A stretch of DNA of 41,160 nt from NCBI RefSeq assembly GCF_001399685.1, contig NZ_JTHN01000070.1:1-41160 (forward strand). Direction: 5' to 3'. The notes below the pieces were generated by a model, which saw only the letters and a list, made by a program, of their open reading frames with translations, was not told where the DNA came from and searched no databases. This document shows positions 6,946 to 15,277 of this stretch, piece after piece (positions within the stretch are counted from its first letter, which is position 1; each line of letters starts with the position of its first letter). The position numbers were made by a program, and so were the translations under genes. Source of the stretch: Paenibacillus sp. A3 (GTDB lineage: Bacteria; Bacillota; Bacilli; Paenibacillales; NBRC-103111).

Positions 6946-9605
6946 AACAGCCCCAACTCGCGGGCGCGTGCCACAGCTTCGGTACGCCGCTTTACCTGCA
7001 GCTTGTCGAAAATACTCCGGTTATGCCCTTTCACCGTGCTTAACGCGAGGAAAAGCCGCCCGCTAATCTCATGATTCGAGAGTCCTTGGGCGATGAGCTG
7101 CAATATTTCCAACTCCCGCGTGCTCAGGGGTTCGATCAGGGATTTGTCTGTCCGGACTTGGCGCGGATCGGATTTGCTTTCACCGTTCAATCCCTCCGCT
7201 TCAAATTCTTCGAGCAGCTTACCCGCATAATTCGGCATCCTCTCATGAGTAACCGCTTCGCGCAGCAGCCTTCTCATCGGAATGCCTTCATCGACAAAGG
7301 TCCGAATACAACCACCGGACTGGGCTATGGTCAGAGCTTCAACCAGCAGTTGCACAGCCTTGATCTTTTCACCTTGCGTATGCAGAGCGACGGCTTGCAG
7401 AACCATGACTTGGAGCCGCTCATCCTCCCATCCGTTGACCTCTGCCTGCTCTCGCAGCGGCTCCAGCAGTCCCAGCGCCGCGGACGCCTCTCCCTGTGCC
7501 AGATGAACCCGCGCCTGGCTGACGGGAAGCTCGTACTTCTGCGCCAGATGAGCCGCGGTCGCCACCTGGCCCTGATGAAGCAAAACAAGCACCTGCGCGG
7601 CAGCAATTTGAGGCGTCTGTTTCACGAAATTTTGCCGGCGGGCGATATGCTCGGCCTTCGCTAAGCAAGCGGCCGCTTCGGTCACCTCTCCCCGTGCAAG
7701 CTTCAGTCGGGCGAGAACCACCTCGCCTGCAACGACTCTGTCCGTGTGCTGCAGCTGCTGCGCCAGTTGGACAGCTTGCTGCCCGTGGTGCATCGCGGTA
7801 TCCAGATCGTTCCATTCGTAAAAAATACGGGCCAAGCCCAGATGCGCTTCGCATGCAACCGGCAGAGGGGGATCGCCGGCTAATTGCAGAGCGTGCCGAT
7901 ACGTCTCAGCCGCCACATACAGCTGATTGTCCATTTCCTGGATGTTCCCTAGTCCGAGTGTAGCCATCAGTGTGATCATCAAATGCCTGATCCTCCGGCT
8001 GATGGATAAAGCTTCGGTATAGGCTTGGCTTGCCGCCGCACGATCCGCCTGGAGCTGGTAAGCATATCCCAGCGTCCATGTTGTCGCCGTACGGACAGGC
8101 AGGTTGTCCGGGTGCAAATATTCCAAGGCCCGCCGCGACTCGGCAATGATGGCGTCGGCCTGGTGCGCGTTGACAGCCAGCGTGGCGCGTATGGCGGCGA
8201 TATGCCCTTTTAGATCCCGGGTCTTATTGTCCTGCGCGGCACTTTGAAGCCCTTTTTCGGCAGCTTGCAGTTTCCGTTCCACATCTGCCGGTTGACCGAC
8301 CATCAGCAAGGCAGAGGCATGCATGACGCTCAACACGGGCCTCGCGTCTAGCTCTTCCTTCGGCATCGAATCCAGCCAATTCAGAACAGGGGCTATCGCG
8401 CCACGGAAGAGCAAAGGCATTCCTTCCCCTTCGATCAGGCGTACGGCGCGTTCCACATCATGGGCGGCAGCCGCATGCTGAAAAGCTTCAAGCTCCAGGC
8501 CATGGTCTTCGTACCACTCGCTGGCCCGCAGATGCAGTTCCGCCACGTCCCGCTTCTCTTCCCCTTTGGACGAACCGACGGTTTGGTACAATCGCTGCCG
8601 CAGCAAATCCGCAAAGAGATGGTGATAACGGTACCAGCGCCTCTCATTGTCCAAAGGAACGATGAACAGGTTGGCGCGTTCGAGATATTGCAAGGTTTCT
8701 TGTCCGGAGAGAAGCTCGTCGGTTCCCCCGCGGAGAACGGCATCGCACAGCGGGCCGCACAACCGGTCGAGGATGGACGTGCGCAGCAAAAAAGCCTGTA
8801 CGCTTGCGGATTGCTGCTGCAGCACTTCTTCAACCAGATAGTCCAGCACGAAACGATGGCTGCCTGTAAAGGATGGGATCAAGCTGGAGGCGTCTTTATG
8901 TCTCTGCATGGAGAGCGCGGCTAATTGCAGACCGGCGATCCAGCCTTCCGTACGGGATTCAAGCACGGCAACATCTTCCTGCGAAAGGCTGAGACCCATG
9001 ACCCGGCTCAGAAATTCCGCCGCTTCGGAGGATGTAAACCGCAAGTCAGCGGTACGCACTTCAGTCAATTGGTCCCGGACACGCATACGTGCCAAGGGCA
9101 GATCGGGGTCCTCGCGCGTGGCGATGACCAGATGCATCTGTACCGGCATGCGCTCCAGCAGGAAGCCGATGGCATCGTCAATCGGTTTGGAATCTATCAC
9201 ATGGTAATCGTCTAGGACGAGAATGAAATGGTCCGGAATGGCGGTGATTTTATTGAGTACCGCTGTCAAAATCGTTTCCATCGGCAGAGGGCCAGGGGCT
9301 TGGACCATACCAATCGCGCCCTCTCCACTATTGATCCCGATCGTCTGCAAAGCAGCCAAAAGGTAAGTCAGAAAGCGCGCCGGATCGCTATCCGCCTCTT
9401 CCAGTGACAGCCACGCCGCCGATTGCGGACAACCGGCTAGCCATTCGCTGACTAGCGTGGTTTTACCACACCCAGCCGAAGCGGAGATGAGGGTCAACTT
9501 GCGGTGCATCCCCTCATGCAGACGCTCGATCAGGCGGGGACGGGGGACAGCTTTTGCCCGGAGAGGAGGGATATATAGCTTGGTAGACACAATTGGGATA
9601 GACAT
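6942..9605 (-). CDS. LuxR-family (MalT/LAL-type) ATP-binding transcriptional activator
   Basis: About 887 aa and apparently full length. The N-terminal STAND ATPase has a Walker A SASAGCGKTT near residue 45 and a Walker B-like ILVLDDYHVID near 130. The middle is a long TPR-like helical sensor region. The C-terminal LuxR helix-turn-helix includes LSTRELEILQLIAQGLSNHE and a tail ending RARELGLL, the normal family end. These proteins bind an inducer and ATP, oligomerise and activate promoters. The start was taken at the ATG at 9605 because MSIPIVSTKLYIPP is the usual family N-terminus; an upstream GTG at 9644 stays open in frame but has no ribosome binding site. It is divergent from the aldolase gene. 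The regulated genes are unknown. Confidence 0.88.
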   Translation of the reverse strand: MSIPIVSTKLYIPPLRAKAVPRPRLIERLHEGMHRKLTLISASAGCGKTTLVSEWLAGCPQSAAWLSLEEADSDPARFLTYLLAALQTIGINSGEGAIGMVQAPGPLPMETILTAVLNKITAIPDHFILVLDDYHVIDSKPIDDAIGFLLERMPVQMHLVIATREDPDLPLARMRVRDQLTEVRTADLRFTSSEAAEFLSRVMGLSLSQEDVAVLESRTEGWIAGLQLAALSMQRHKDASSLIPSFTGSHRFVLDYLVEEVLQQQSASVQAFLLRTSILDRLCGPLCDAVLRGGTDELLSGQETLQYLERANLFIVPLDNERRWYRYHHLFADLLRQRLYQTVGSSKGEEKRDVAELHLRASEWYEDHGLELEAFQHAAAAHDVERAVRLIEGEGMPLLFRGAIAPVLNWLDSMPKEELDARPVLSVMHASALLMVGQPADVERKLQAAEKGLQSAAQDNKTRDLKGHIAAIRATLAVNAHQADAIIAESRRALEYLHPDNLPVRTATTWTLGYAYQLQADRAAASQAYTEALSISRRIRHLMITLMATLGLGNIQEMDNQLYVAAETYRHALQLAGDPPLPVACEAHLGLARIFYEWNDLDTAMHHGQQAVQLAQQLQHTDRVVAGEVVLARLKLARGEVTEAAACLAKAEHIARRQNFVKQTPQIAAAQVLVLLHQGQVATAAHLAQKYELPVSQARVHLAQGEASAALGLLEPLREQAEVNGWEDERLQVMVLQAVALHTQGEKIKAVQLLVEALTIAQSGGCIRTFVDEGIPMRRLLREAVTHERMPNYAGKLLEEFEAEGLNGESKSDPRQVRTDKSLIEPLSTRELEILQLIAQGLSNHEISGRLFLALSTVKGHNRSIFDKLQVKRRTEAVARARELGLL

Positions 9606-9740
9606 CATTATCACCGTTTCTACGAAGTCAATGGTGGCGGTCACGTTTCATATTATGTTCGACAGTTTCACTGTATTTCCCTTTTGCGCCCCTTTCCGGC
9701 ACCCCGGTGATCTTCATCAATGTATGTTTGCAACTAAAAG

Positions 9741-9749
9741 TGCTATAAT
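9741..9749 (+). promoter_or_regulatory. Candidate extended -10 promoter of the aldolase gene
   Basis: TGC-TATAAT is an extended -10 element with a perfect hexamer, 50 nt before the start codon. No good -35 is seen at 17 nt, which fits an extended -10 promoter. Confidence 0.5.
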
Positions 9750-9799
9750 AAAAGAATTCAAAATGTTATTCAGTCCACAATAAGGAAGGAGAAGCATTC

Positions 9800-10687
9800 A
9801 TGAATACAAAACAATTGGAGAGAATCCATACCGGAAAAGGTTTTATCGCGGCCTTGGACCAAAGCGGCGGCAGCACCCCTAAAGCGCTGGCCCAGTACGG
9901 CGTCCAAGAATCGAGCTACTCCAACGAAGAAGAGATGTATGCTCTGGTTCACGAGATGAGAACGCGAATTATCAAAAGTCCCGCTTTTGATTCCCGGTAC
10001 ATTTTGGGCGCGATCTTATTTGAGAACACGATGGACCGCTCCATTGACGGCCAATTGACGGCCGATTATCTTTGGGAGAAGAAAGGGATCGTGCCTTTTC
10101 TGAAAGTGGATAAAGGGCTTGCCGATCTGGAAGACGGGGTTCAGCTCATGAAACCGATGCCTGATTTAAACGACCTTCTGAAACGGGCGGTTGCACGAAA
10201 CATCTTCGGGACGAAAATGCGCTCCCTGATTAAAGAAGCGAATCCGGCCGGAATCAAAAAAGTCGTTGAGCAGCAGTTTGCCATCGGGAAACAAATCGTG
10301 GAGATGGGACTGGTTCCGATCATCGAGCCGGAAGTGGATATTTACAGCGCGGATAAAGTAGCATCGGAAAAACTGTTGAAGGACGAAATTTCCGCTCAAT
10401 TATCCGCCCTCGACAAAGACGCAAAGATTATGCTTAAACTTTCCATACCGACGGAAAACAATTTCTACAGCGATCTGATGAAGGACCCGCATGTCGTACG
10501 GATTGTGGCTTTGTCAGGCGGCTATTCGCAAGCGGAAGCCAACGAAAAGCTGGCGCAAAATCACGGATTGATCGCAAGCTTCTCGCGTGCTTTATCGCAA
10601 GACCTCACCGCCGGGCAAACTGACGAGGAGTTCAACGCACTGCTGTCCAAATCCGTTCAGGACATTTATGAAGCCTCCATTAAATAA
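9800..10687 (+). CDS. fda: Fructose-1,6-bisphosphate aldolase, class I
   Basis: 295 aa, the length of the short bacterial class I aldolases such as staphylococcal Fda. It cleaves fructose-1,6-bisphosphate to DHAP and glyceraldehyde-3-phosphate in glycolysis and acts in reverse in gluconeogenesis, in the cytosol. Visible family blocks are [16 protein letters not shown] near the N-terminus, [11 protein letters not shown] near 75, FLKVDKGL near 103, VPIIEPEVD near 180 and [14 protein letters not shown] near 218, whose Lys is the expected Schiff-base residue. AAGGAAGGAG lies just upstream of the ATG, and a strong terminator follows. Single-gene transcript, divergent from the LuxR-type activator. 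Confidence 0.93.
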   Translation: MNTKQLERIHTGKGFIAALDQSGGSTPKALAQYGVQESSYSNEEEMYALVHEMRTRIIKSPAFDSRYILGAILFENTMDRSIDGQLTADYLWEKKGIVPFLKVDKGLADLEDGVQLMKPMPDLNDLLKRAVARNIFGTKMRSLIKEANPAGIKKVVEQQFAIGKQIVEMGLVPIIEPEVDIYSADKVASEKLLKDEISAQLSALDKDAKIMLKLSIPTENNFYSDLMKDPHVVRIVALSGGYSQAEANEKLAQNHGLIASFSRALSQDLTAGQTDEEFNALLSKSVQDIYEASIK

Positions 10688-10696
10688 AAATTTCAA

Positions 10697-10731
10697 GACC
10701 CCGAACTTGTTCTAAGCTCGGGGTTCTTTTC
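10697..10731 (+). terminator. Rho-independent terminator of fda
   Basis: ACCCCGAACTT (10698-10708) pairs with AAGCTCGGGGT (one wobble) and is followed by TCTTTTCTT. It lies just after the aldolase stop. Confidence 0.85.
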
Positions 10732-10751
10732 TTGTGGCGTGCGGTCTGAAG

Positions 10752-11342
10752 TTATGCGAGGAATCCCATGAGCCTTTTCACGTTGTTGGCATTTTCCGTC
10801 GAAGTAAGAGATTCTAGAAGGTCGAAGGCTACAGCGAATGCGGTCGATGGGTTAAAAGAAGTAATGATATTTCCGTCTCTTACGACGGGCTGGTCCGGAA
10901 TGACGTGGGCTCCCATGGCTTCCAGCTGCAGCTGCCGCTTGCGGTTATTCAGATTGTAGGTCGTCGCCTGTCTTCCTTGCAGAATGCCGCTTTTGCCAAG
11001 CGGTAAAGCCCCTACACAAATCGAGGCAATGATTTTTCCCTGCCGGTCGAATTCACGTATAAATTCTAGGACATCGGGACGAAAGGCATCCTCATAAAAT
11101 CCAGCCTCTTCAAAACCGCCAGGCAGCGCCAGCGCATCGAACTCCTGGACGGTCACCTCTGAAATTACCTTTTCGGGGATGACGGTAAAATTCCAGGTGC
11201 ATTTTAATTCTTTTCGCGTTCCGACGGTAACGAGCTGCGTCGCTCCATCCCCCTCATCCTTGTTCCATCCGATCACATCTGTAAACACGCTTGCTTCCAC
11301 AGCTTCAAAACCATTCGGTAAAAGTAAACATACTTTTTTCAT
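10752..11342 (-). CDS. DJ-1/PfpI-family (class I glutamine amidotransferase-like) protein
   Basis: 196 aa. The flavodoxin-like fold has conserved DJ-1 features: the early acidic residue in GFEAVEAS, LALPGGFEE near 95, and the nucleophile elbow ASICVGALPL with the reactive Cys near 112. Members act as glyoxalases/deglycases, chaperones or stress proteins; the exact activity is not clear. The start is placed at the ATG at 11342, because AAGGAG (just upstream of 11351) is 9 nt away and directly abuts the other in-frame ATG at 11351. It is divergent from a LysR-type regulator 100 nt away, which may control it. Confidence 0.85.
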   Translation of the reverse strand: MKKVCLLLPNGFEAVEASVFTDVIGWNKDEGDGATQLVTVGTRKELKCTWNFTVIPEKVISEVTVQEFDALALPGGFEEAGFYEDAFRPDVLEFIREFDRQGKIIASICVGALPLGKSGILQGRQATTYNLNNRKRQLQLEAMGAHVIPDQPVVRDGNIITSFNPSTAFAVAFDLLESLTSTENANNVKRLMGFLA

Positions 11343-11445
11343 ATCGTTCATCTCCTTTTGTAAGAATCATATGATACAATGAATCATTAGTAAAATTGAA
11401 ATAACTAAACTTTATATTTAGAATTTCTGATAACAATACACATCT

Positions 11446-12327
11446 ATGGGGGGGGGGATAAAAATCGACATTCGTCAATTTCAATCCTTTAAAGCCGTTG
11501 CGGAATTAAATAGCTTTACAAAAGCTGCTCACGCTCTTCAGTACTCACAGGCCACGATTACTTCTCATATTCAGCAAATCGAGCATGAAATCGGGGTTCC
11601 ATTGTTCGACCGATTAGGAAAACAAATCAAACTCACCATGGTTGGAGAGGAACTGTATCATTATGTAGTAGAATTGCTAACCGCATATTCAAAAATAAAA
11701 CAAATTTCTTCCGATGACTCTACAGTCAAAGGCCAACTCCGCATTGGCGCATCAGCAACCTTAACCGTATACAAACTAGGGCCCATGCTATCAAAGTATA
11801 AAAAGAAGTACCCTGAGGTTACAATCTCTCTTATTAACGATCATTGTTCCGCCTTACGACAGAGACTCCACTCCGGAGAGTTAGACATTGCAATCACCTT
11901 AGAACCGCAGGTATGCGATCCGCAGCTCATTACAGAAATTTACTCGGAAGAACCGTTAGTCTTTGTAGGAGAAAGTAATCATTCCATAAAGACGATCGAA
12001 GAATCAAATGGCGAGTGTATCATTTTTAGCGAGAAAAATTGTTCGTTAAGGCGATTTTTTGAGGAGTACTTAATTCAGAAAGGAATAGATACGTGTAATT
12101 ACCTGGAATTTAACAGCATGGAGACGATGAAAGAGTGCGTTGTAAGCGGGTTAGGGATTAGCTTAATGCCTTCCATCAGTGTGGAAGCGCTGCTGCACGA
12201 CAAAAAAATGAAAGTGATAGAATCCGCTTGTGAAAATCTAATGTTTTACGCGCAAATCATTCACCATAAAAACAAATGGTTGTCAAAAGCTCACCGGAAG
12301 TTCATTGAGATGGTTAAGAGCAGATAA
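11446..12327 (+). CDS. LysR-family transcriptional regulator with G10 tract at its start
   Basis: About 290 aa. The N-terminal winged HTH is clear (FKAVAELNSFTKAAHALQYS, then ATITSHIQQIEHEIGVPLFD); the effector-binding domain follows from about residue 95. The start is unusual. The ATG at 11446 is followed by ten G (11448-11457) and lacks a ribosome binding site, while the family's usual N-terminus (M)DIRQFQSF begins at an ATC codon (11464) preceded by the G run at 6 nt, a good Shine-Dalgarno spacing. Either the product starts at ATG through GGG codons or the G run is the SD for a rare ATC start. Divergent from the PfpI gene, its likely target. Confidence 0.82.
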   Translation: MGGGIKIDIRQFQSFKAVAELNSFTKAAHALQYSQATITSHIQQIEHEIGVPLFDRLGKQIKLTMVGEELYHYVVELLTAYSKIKQISSDDSTVKGQLRIGASATLTVYKLGPMLSKYKKKYPEVTISLINDHCSALRQRLHSGELDIAITLEPQVCDPQLITEIYSEEPLVFVGESNHSIKTIEESNGECIIFSEKNCSLRRFFEEYLIQKGIDTCNYLEFNSMETMKECVVSGLGISLMPSISVEALLHDKKMKVIESACENLMFYAQIIHHKNKWLSKAHRKFIEMVKSR

Positions 12328-12374
12328 TGCTTTTCCGGTCCATTTGATCCCTCTGTGCATATCCCAAGCCAAAA

Positions 12375-12402
12375 TGCCTTCCGAAGAACCTCTCGGAAGG
12401 CA
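12375..12402 (-). terminator. Hairpin terminator between convergent lysR and the EF-G fragment gene
   Basis: A perfect 10-bp stem TGCCTTCCGA/TCGGAAGGCA with an 8-nt loop. On the minus strand it is followed by TTTT; on the plus strand there is no T run. It may end the EF-G-fragment transcript and slow the opposing lysR one. Confidence 0.55.
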
Positions 12403-12403
12403 A

Positions 12404-12570
12404 AACATCTGGTGAAATAACTAAGGCGGGACGCTTCCCGGCTTGCTCATGACCTGCATGTGGGTTGAATTGCAACTATACCAAGTCGCCGCGATCCGGC
12501 ACGTATGGATTCGTTACCATGACTCCCGTCCTTGCGGCTCTCCAGTGAATACCGCTTTCTCCGCCTATCA
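12404..12570 (-). pseudogene. Decayed mazEF toxin-antitoxin module
   Basis: An ATG at 12520 opens VTNPYVPDRGDLV, then TAG (12478-12476) where MazF/PemK proteins have Trp (DLVWL), then LQFNPHAGHEQAGKRPALV and ISP. After that the similarity stops. This is the MazF/ChpB N-terminus with one nonsense codon and loss of the rest. Directly before it, overlapping the ATG (ATGGTAA), another frame ends with GEPQGRESW-stop, which resembles a MazE-type antitoxin tail. Typical mazE stop/mazF start overlap is thus preserved. Neither gene can make a full product. Confidence 0.72.
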
Positions 12571-12576
12571 CATGTA

Positions 12577-13566
12577 CTATTCCCAAAACGATTCGATAAA
12601 GTTGTTTAAATGGTGTTCCTCTTCTTCCTTTCCCCATTTACTCCAGAAAAATAAGTCTTGATAATAAGCATCCCGTAAGCTTGATTCATGGATTATCGTT
12701 TCTTTCCTATTTTCTGGAACTGCATCGTAGTATCCGAATACTACAGAACAACTCCCTCTTCCCCCGATTTTGAACTTCAACGTTTCAGTAAAGTTCGTCA
12801 ATTCCCTTAGCGGAACATCTGCAGTCCAGATCGAGATCCCGTCTTTCGATTCAATTTCTTCTTTTCTTCCCCACATCGAGGGTATTTCATTTATAACATC
12901 AGGTAAATTGCATTCTGCAGCTTCAACCGTTAATTTCATTATGGGTTCTAAAATCACGGGGTCTGCTTGTTTCATCCCATTCTTAAATGCCATTAATCCT
13001 GCAATCTTGTAAGACATTTGGTTTGAATCAGATTGATGAAATGACCCGTTATATAACGTTACTTTCACATCCACAACCGGAAAATTACCTAATACCCCAC
13101 AAGTCATAGCCCGCTGAATGCTTTCGTGAACAGACGGAATATACTCGCTCGGTATTACATTTTCGTCAACAATGTTATTTACAAATTCATTACCGGTATC
13201 ACGCAATTTGGGTTCAAGTTCAATCCAACAATGGCCGTATCTGCCTATACTTGATGACTGTCTTACAAATCTTCCTTCAGATCTTACGGTTTTTCTTATG
13301 GTTTCCTTGTATAATACTTGTGGCTTTAGAACATCCATATCTAAATGAAACTCGCTTGATAAACGGTCAACAATGCTATGGAGATGTTGTTCCCCGTTAC
13401 CTGCAATGATCGTTTGCTTATTGGTTTCATTTAAATAAACCATAAAATTGGAATCTTCTTCTGCACACCTTTTTAATGCAAGCAACATTCTTTTTAGTTC
13501 ATTCATTGTTTTTGGTTTATTAATTGTAATGATCATATACGGCTCAACAAAGTTGATTGGGCGCAT
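12577..13566 (-). CDS. Stand-alone EF-G domains III-V (no GTPase domain)
   Basis: 329 aa aligning to the C-terminal half of elongation factor G. Domain III spans about 1-75 (INFVEPYMIITI; QTIIAGNGEQHLHSIVDRL). Domain IV spans about 80-210 (KPQVLYKETIRKTV, then SIGRYGHCWIELEP, then VVDVKVTLYNGSFH). Domain V runs to about 310 (PVILEPIMKLTVEA, then GRGSCSVVFGYYDAVP). The G domain (P-loop, switch regions) and domain II are absent. The frame is intact. A near-perfect SD (GGAGGTGAT) sits 4-5 nt before the ATG at 13566, just where domain III begins, so it may be a made protein and not only a stump. It follows a lysR gene by 36 nt in the same direction, beside a decayed mazEF. Role unknown. Confidence 0.85.
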   Translation of the reverse strand: MRPINFVEPYMIITINKPKTMNELKRMLLALKRCAEEDSNFMVYLNETNKQTIIAGNGEQHLHSIVDRLSSEFHLDMDVLKPQVLYKETIRKTVRSEGRFVRQSSSIGRYGHCWIELEPKLRDTGNEFVNNIVDENVIPSEYIPSVHESIQRAMTCGVLGNFPVVDVKVTLYNGSFHQSDSNQMSYKIAGLMAFKNGMKQADPVILEPIMKLTVEAAECNLPDVINEIPSMWGRKEEIESKDGISIWTADVPLRELTNFTETLKFKIGGRGSCSVVFGYYDAVPENRKETIIHESSLRDAYYQDLFFWSKWGKEEEEHHLNNFIESFWE

Positions 13567-13602
13567 ATAAATCACCTCCACATCCGGATTCTAAAATTAG
13601 CT

Positions 13603-14514
13603 TCACCCTAACGAGCGGCTAGTGCGATCCACTACATTTTGAATGAAAGATTGCAGGACTTCCATGAACAATCTTGCTGCCTGCCCCAAAAATTTGTCCC
13701 TGCGATAAATGATACAAATGTCCTGACTCGGGGTAGGATGCAGCAGGGTAACGGCGGTGATGTTTTCACGATCCAGATAATCTAATAGCATTCGGGGTAA
13801 AATGCAGGCTCCAATCCCTTGCTCCACCAGCAAAAGAAGCGACGATAACGTTGAGGTCACGATGGGATTGTCCAGCACTATTCCTTTCTCCTGGCAATGA
13901 GAATGAATTAACTTCGTAATCTGGTGTTCGGGACCGAACATGACCAGCTTCAATTGCTGGATTTGTTCGAACGGGATCGCCTTCGACTTTGCCAGAGGGT
14001 GATCCGATCGGATGGCCAAAGCAAATTCCTCGTGAAAAAGCGGTTTGATGACAATACGATCGTCGGGATTCTCAGGTACCGTTGTAACGCCAAGATCCCG
14101 CGTGCCTGCGACGACCTCCTTATACACCTCCGTCGATTCCGTGACGGTAAGCGAAAGCTTGGGGTAGGACCGATGGAAATCGACCAGCAACGCGTCAAAC
14201 AGCAAATCCCCATCGCCGGGAAGTATCCCGATATCCAGCTTGCCGCCTTCCATCTTTTTCAGATCCGAGATCGCCCTCTGAACATAATCTATCCGCTCAA
14301 AGATAAGCTCACTTTGCTCCAAAAGGATTTGACCTGCTTCGGTTAACGCGATCCGTTTGCCGATGCGGTCGAATAGTGGAAGGCCCAGCTCGTTCTCCAA
14401 AAACTTGATCTGCTGGCTAAGATTCGATTGCGTGGTGCAGAGAGATTCGGCTGCTTTGGAGAAGTGCATCTCCTTACATATGGCAGCAAAGTATTGAAGC
14501 TGTCTGAGTTCCAT
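13603..14514 (-). CDS. LysR-family transcriptional regulator (CynR-like)
   Basis: 303 aa. The N-terminal HTH reads FAAICKEMHFSKAAESLCTT, then QSNLSQQIKFLENELGLPLF. The substrate-binding-like effector domain spans about 90-295, containing GKLDIGILPGDGDLLF and LLVEQGIGACILPRMLL. AAGGAG lies 10 nt before the ATG. It is divergent from the DinB-type gene (180-nt shared control region), which is the likeliest target. The EF-G-fragment gene lies 36 nt downstream and may be co-transcribed. Confidence 0.9.
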   Translation of the reverse strand: MELRQLQYFAAICKEMHFSKAAESLCTTQSNLSQQIKFLENELGLPLFDRIGKRIALTEAGQILLEQSELIFERIDYVQRAISDLKKMEGGKLDIGILPGDGDLLFDALLVDFHRSYPKLSLTVTESTEVYKEVVAGTRDLGVTTVPENPDDRIVIKPLFHEEFALAIRSDHPLAKSKAIPFEQIQQLKLVMFGPEHQITKLIHSHCQEKGIVLDNPIVTSTLSSLLLLVEQGIGACILPRMLLDYLDRENITAVTLLHPTPSQDICIIYRRDKFLGQAARLFMEVLQSFIQNVVDRTSRSLG

Positions 14515-14594
14515 TCTTCCGCAACTCCTTCGTAAAAATCATCGTTTGCGCATCAAAAACATCGTGCAGATCCGTCATTAGTTATAGTGATCAT

Positions 14595-14623
14595 TTGCAT
14601 CGGAATTACGTGATTGTTGCATC
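14595..14623. promoter_or_regulatory. Candidate LysR binding repeats in the lysR/dinB control region
   Basis: Two TTGCATC copies (14595-14601 and 14617-14623) have their starts 22 nt apart, about two helical turns, within the divergent promoter region. Inference from position and spacing only; no clear sigma-A promoter is seen in this 180-nt gap. Confidence 0.3.
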
Positions 14624-14694
14624 ATGGATGAAAAGCTACACTTGGATTATGAAAGTGAACCACATCAACCATACATTGAGGAGGCACTTAAATC

Positions 14695-15159
14695 ATGACT
14701 CAATCGATTATTCACACAAGTCAAGTTCTGCGTCAAGTCGTCATCGGGCAGGTTCAAGGGATTTCGGAGGCACAATTCGACGTTCAACCGGCTGGCTTCA
14801 ACAATACCATCCGATGGAACATCGGTCATGTGATCTATTGGATGGATAAGTACTCTACCCTTAGCTTCGGCTCACCGTCCGCCATTCCTGAACACTACGA
14901 GACGCTGTTTAGCTCGGGAACCAAGCCTTCGGATTGGACCGCTACTCCTCCATCTAAGGACGAGCTGCTCCAACGGTTAACGGCGCAGCTTTCCCGCTTC
15001 TCGGAGCTGACGCCTGAAATGCTGGATAATGCGCTTGAGGCACCGTTTGTGATGGGGCCGTTCCAATTTAGCACCGCCGGCGAATTATTCAACTTTGCGC
15101 TGATTCACGAAGCCATTCACCTGGGCACGATATCGAGCCAACTTAAAACGATCCAATAA
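14695..15159 (+). CDS. DinB-family (DinB_2/YfiT-like) protein
   Basis: 154 aa, usual length. A four-helix bundle with the family's three metal-binding histidines: one in NIGHVIYWMD near residue 45, two in HEAIHLGTISSQL near 141-145. Members include bacillithiol- or mycothiol-dependent transferases and stress-induced proteins; which one applies here is not clear. TGAGGAGG is just upstream of the ATG. Divergent from a LysR regulator; followed by a bidirectional terminator. Confidence 0.87.
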   Translation: MTQSIIHTSQVLRQVVIGQVQGISEAQFDVQPAGFNNTIRWNIGHVIYWMDKYSTLSFGSPSAIPEHYETLFSSGTKPSDWTATPPSKDELLQRLTAQLSRFSELTPEMLDNALEAPFVMGPFQFSTAGELFNFALIHEAIHLGTISSQLKTIQ

Positions 15160-15191
15160 AAGTCAGCAGATCCGATCTTCGCCCATACAAA

Positions 15192-15223
15192 AACGCAGCC
15201 CTTTTCGGCTGCGTTACTTCTTA
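15192..15223. terminator. Bidirectional terminator between dinB-like and FGE-like genes
   Basis: Stem AACGCAGCC (15192-15200)/GGCTGCGTT (15207-15215) with a 6-nt loop. T5 follows on the minus strand, and ACTTCTT on the plus strand. Confidence 0.75.
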
Positions 15224-15277
15224 TAGTTGTATAGTGAATCCAAAATGATCCGCGCCGCCTCTTGCTTTTCCGCCACC

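Noticed and set aside
14595-14849. 84-codon plus-strand frame overlapping the dinB-like start
   Set aside because: Out of frame with the DinB-family protein and without a ribosome binding site.
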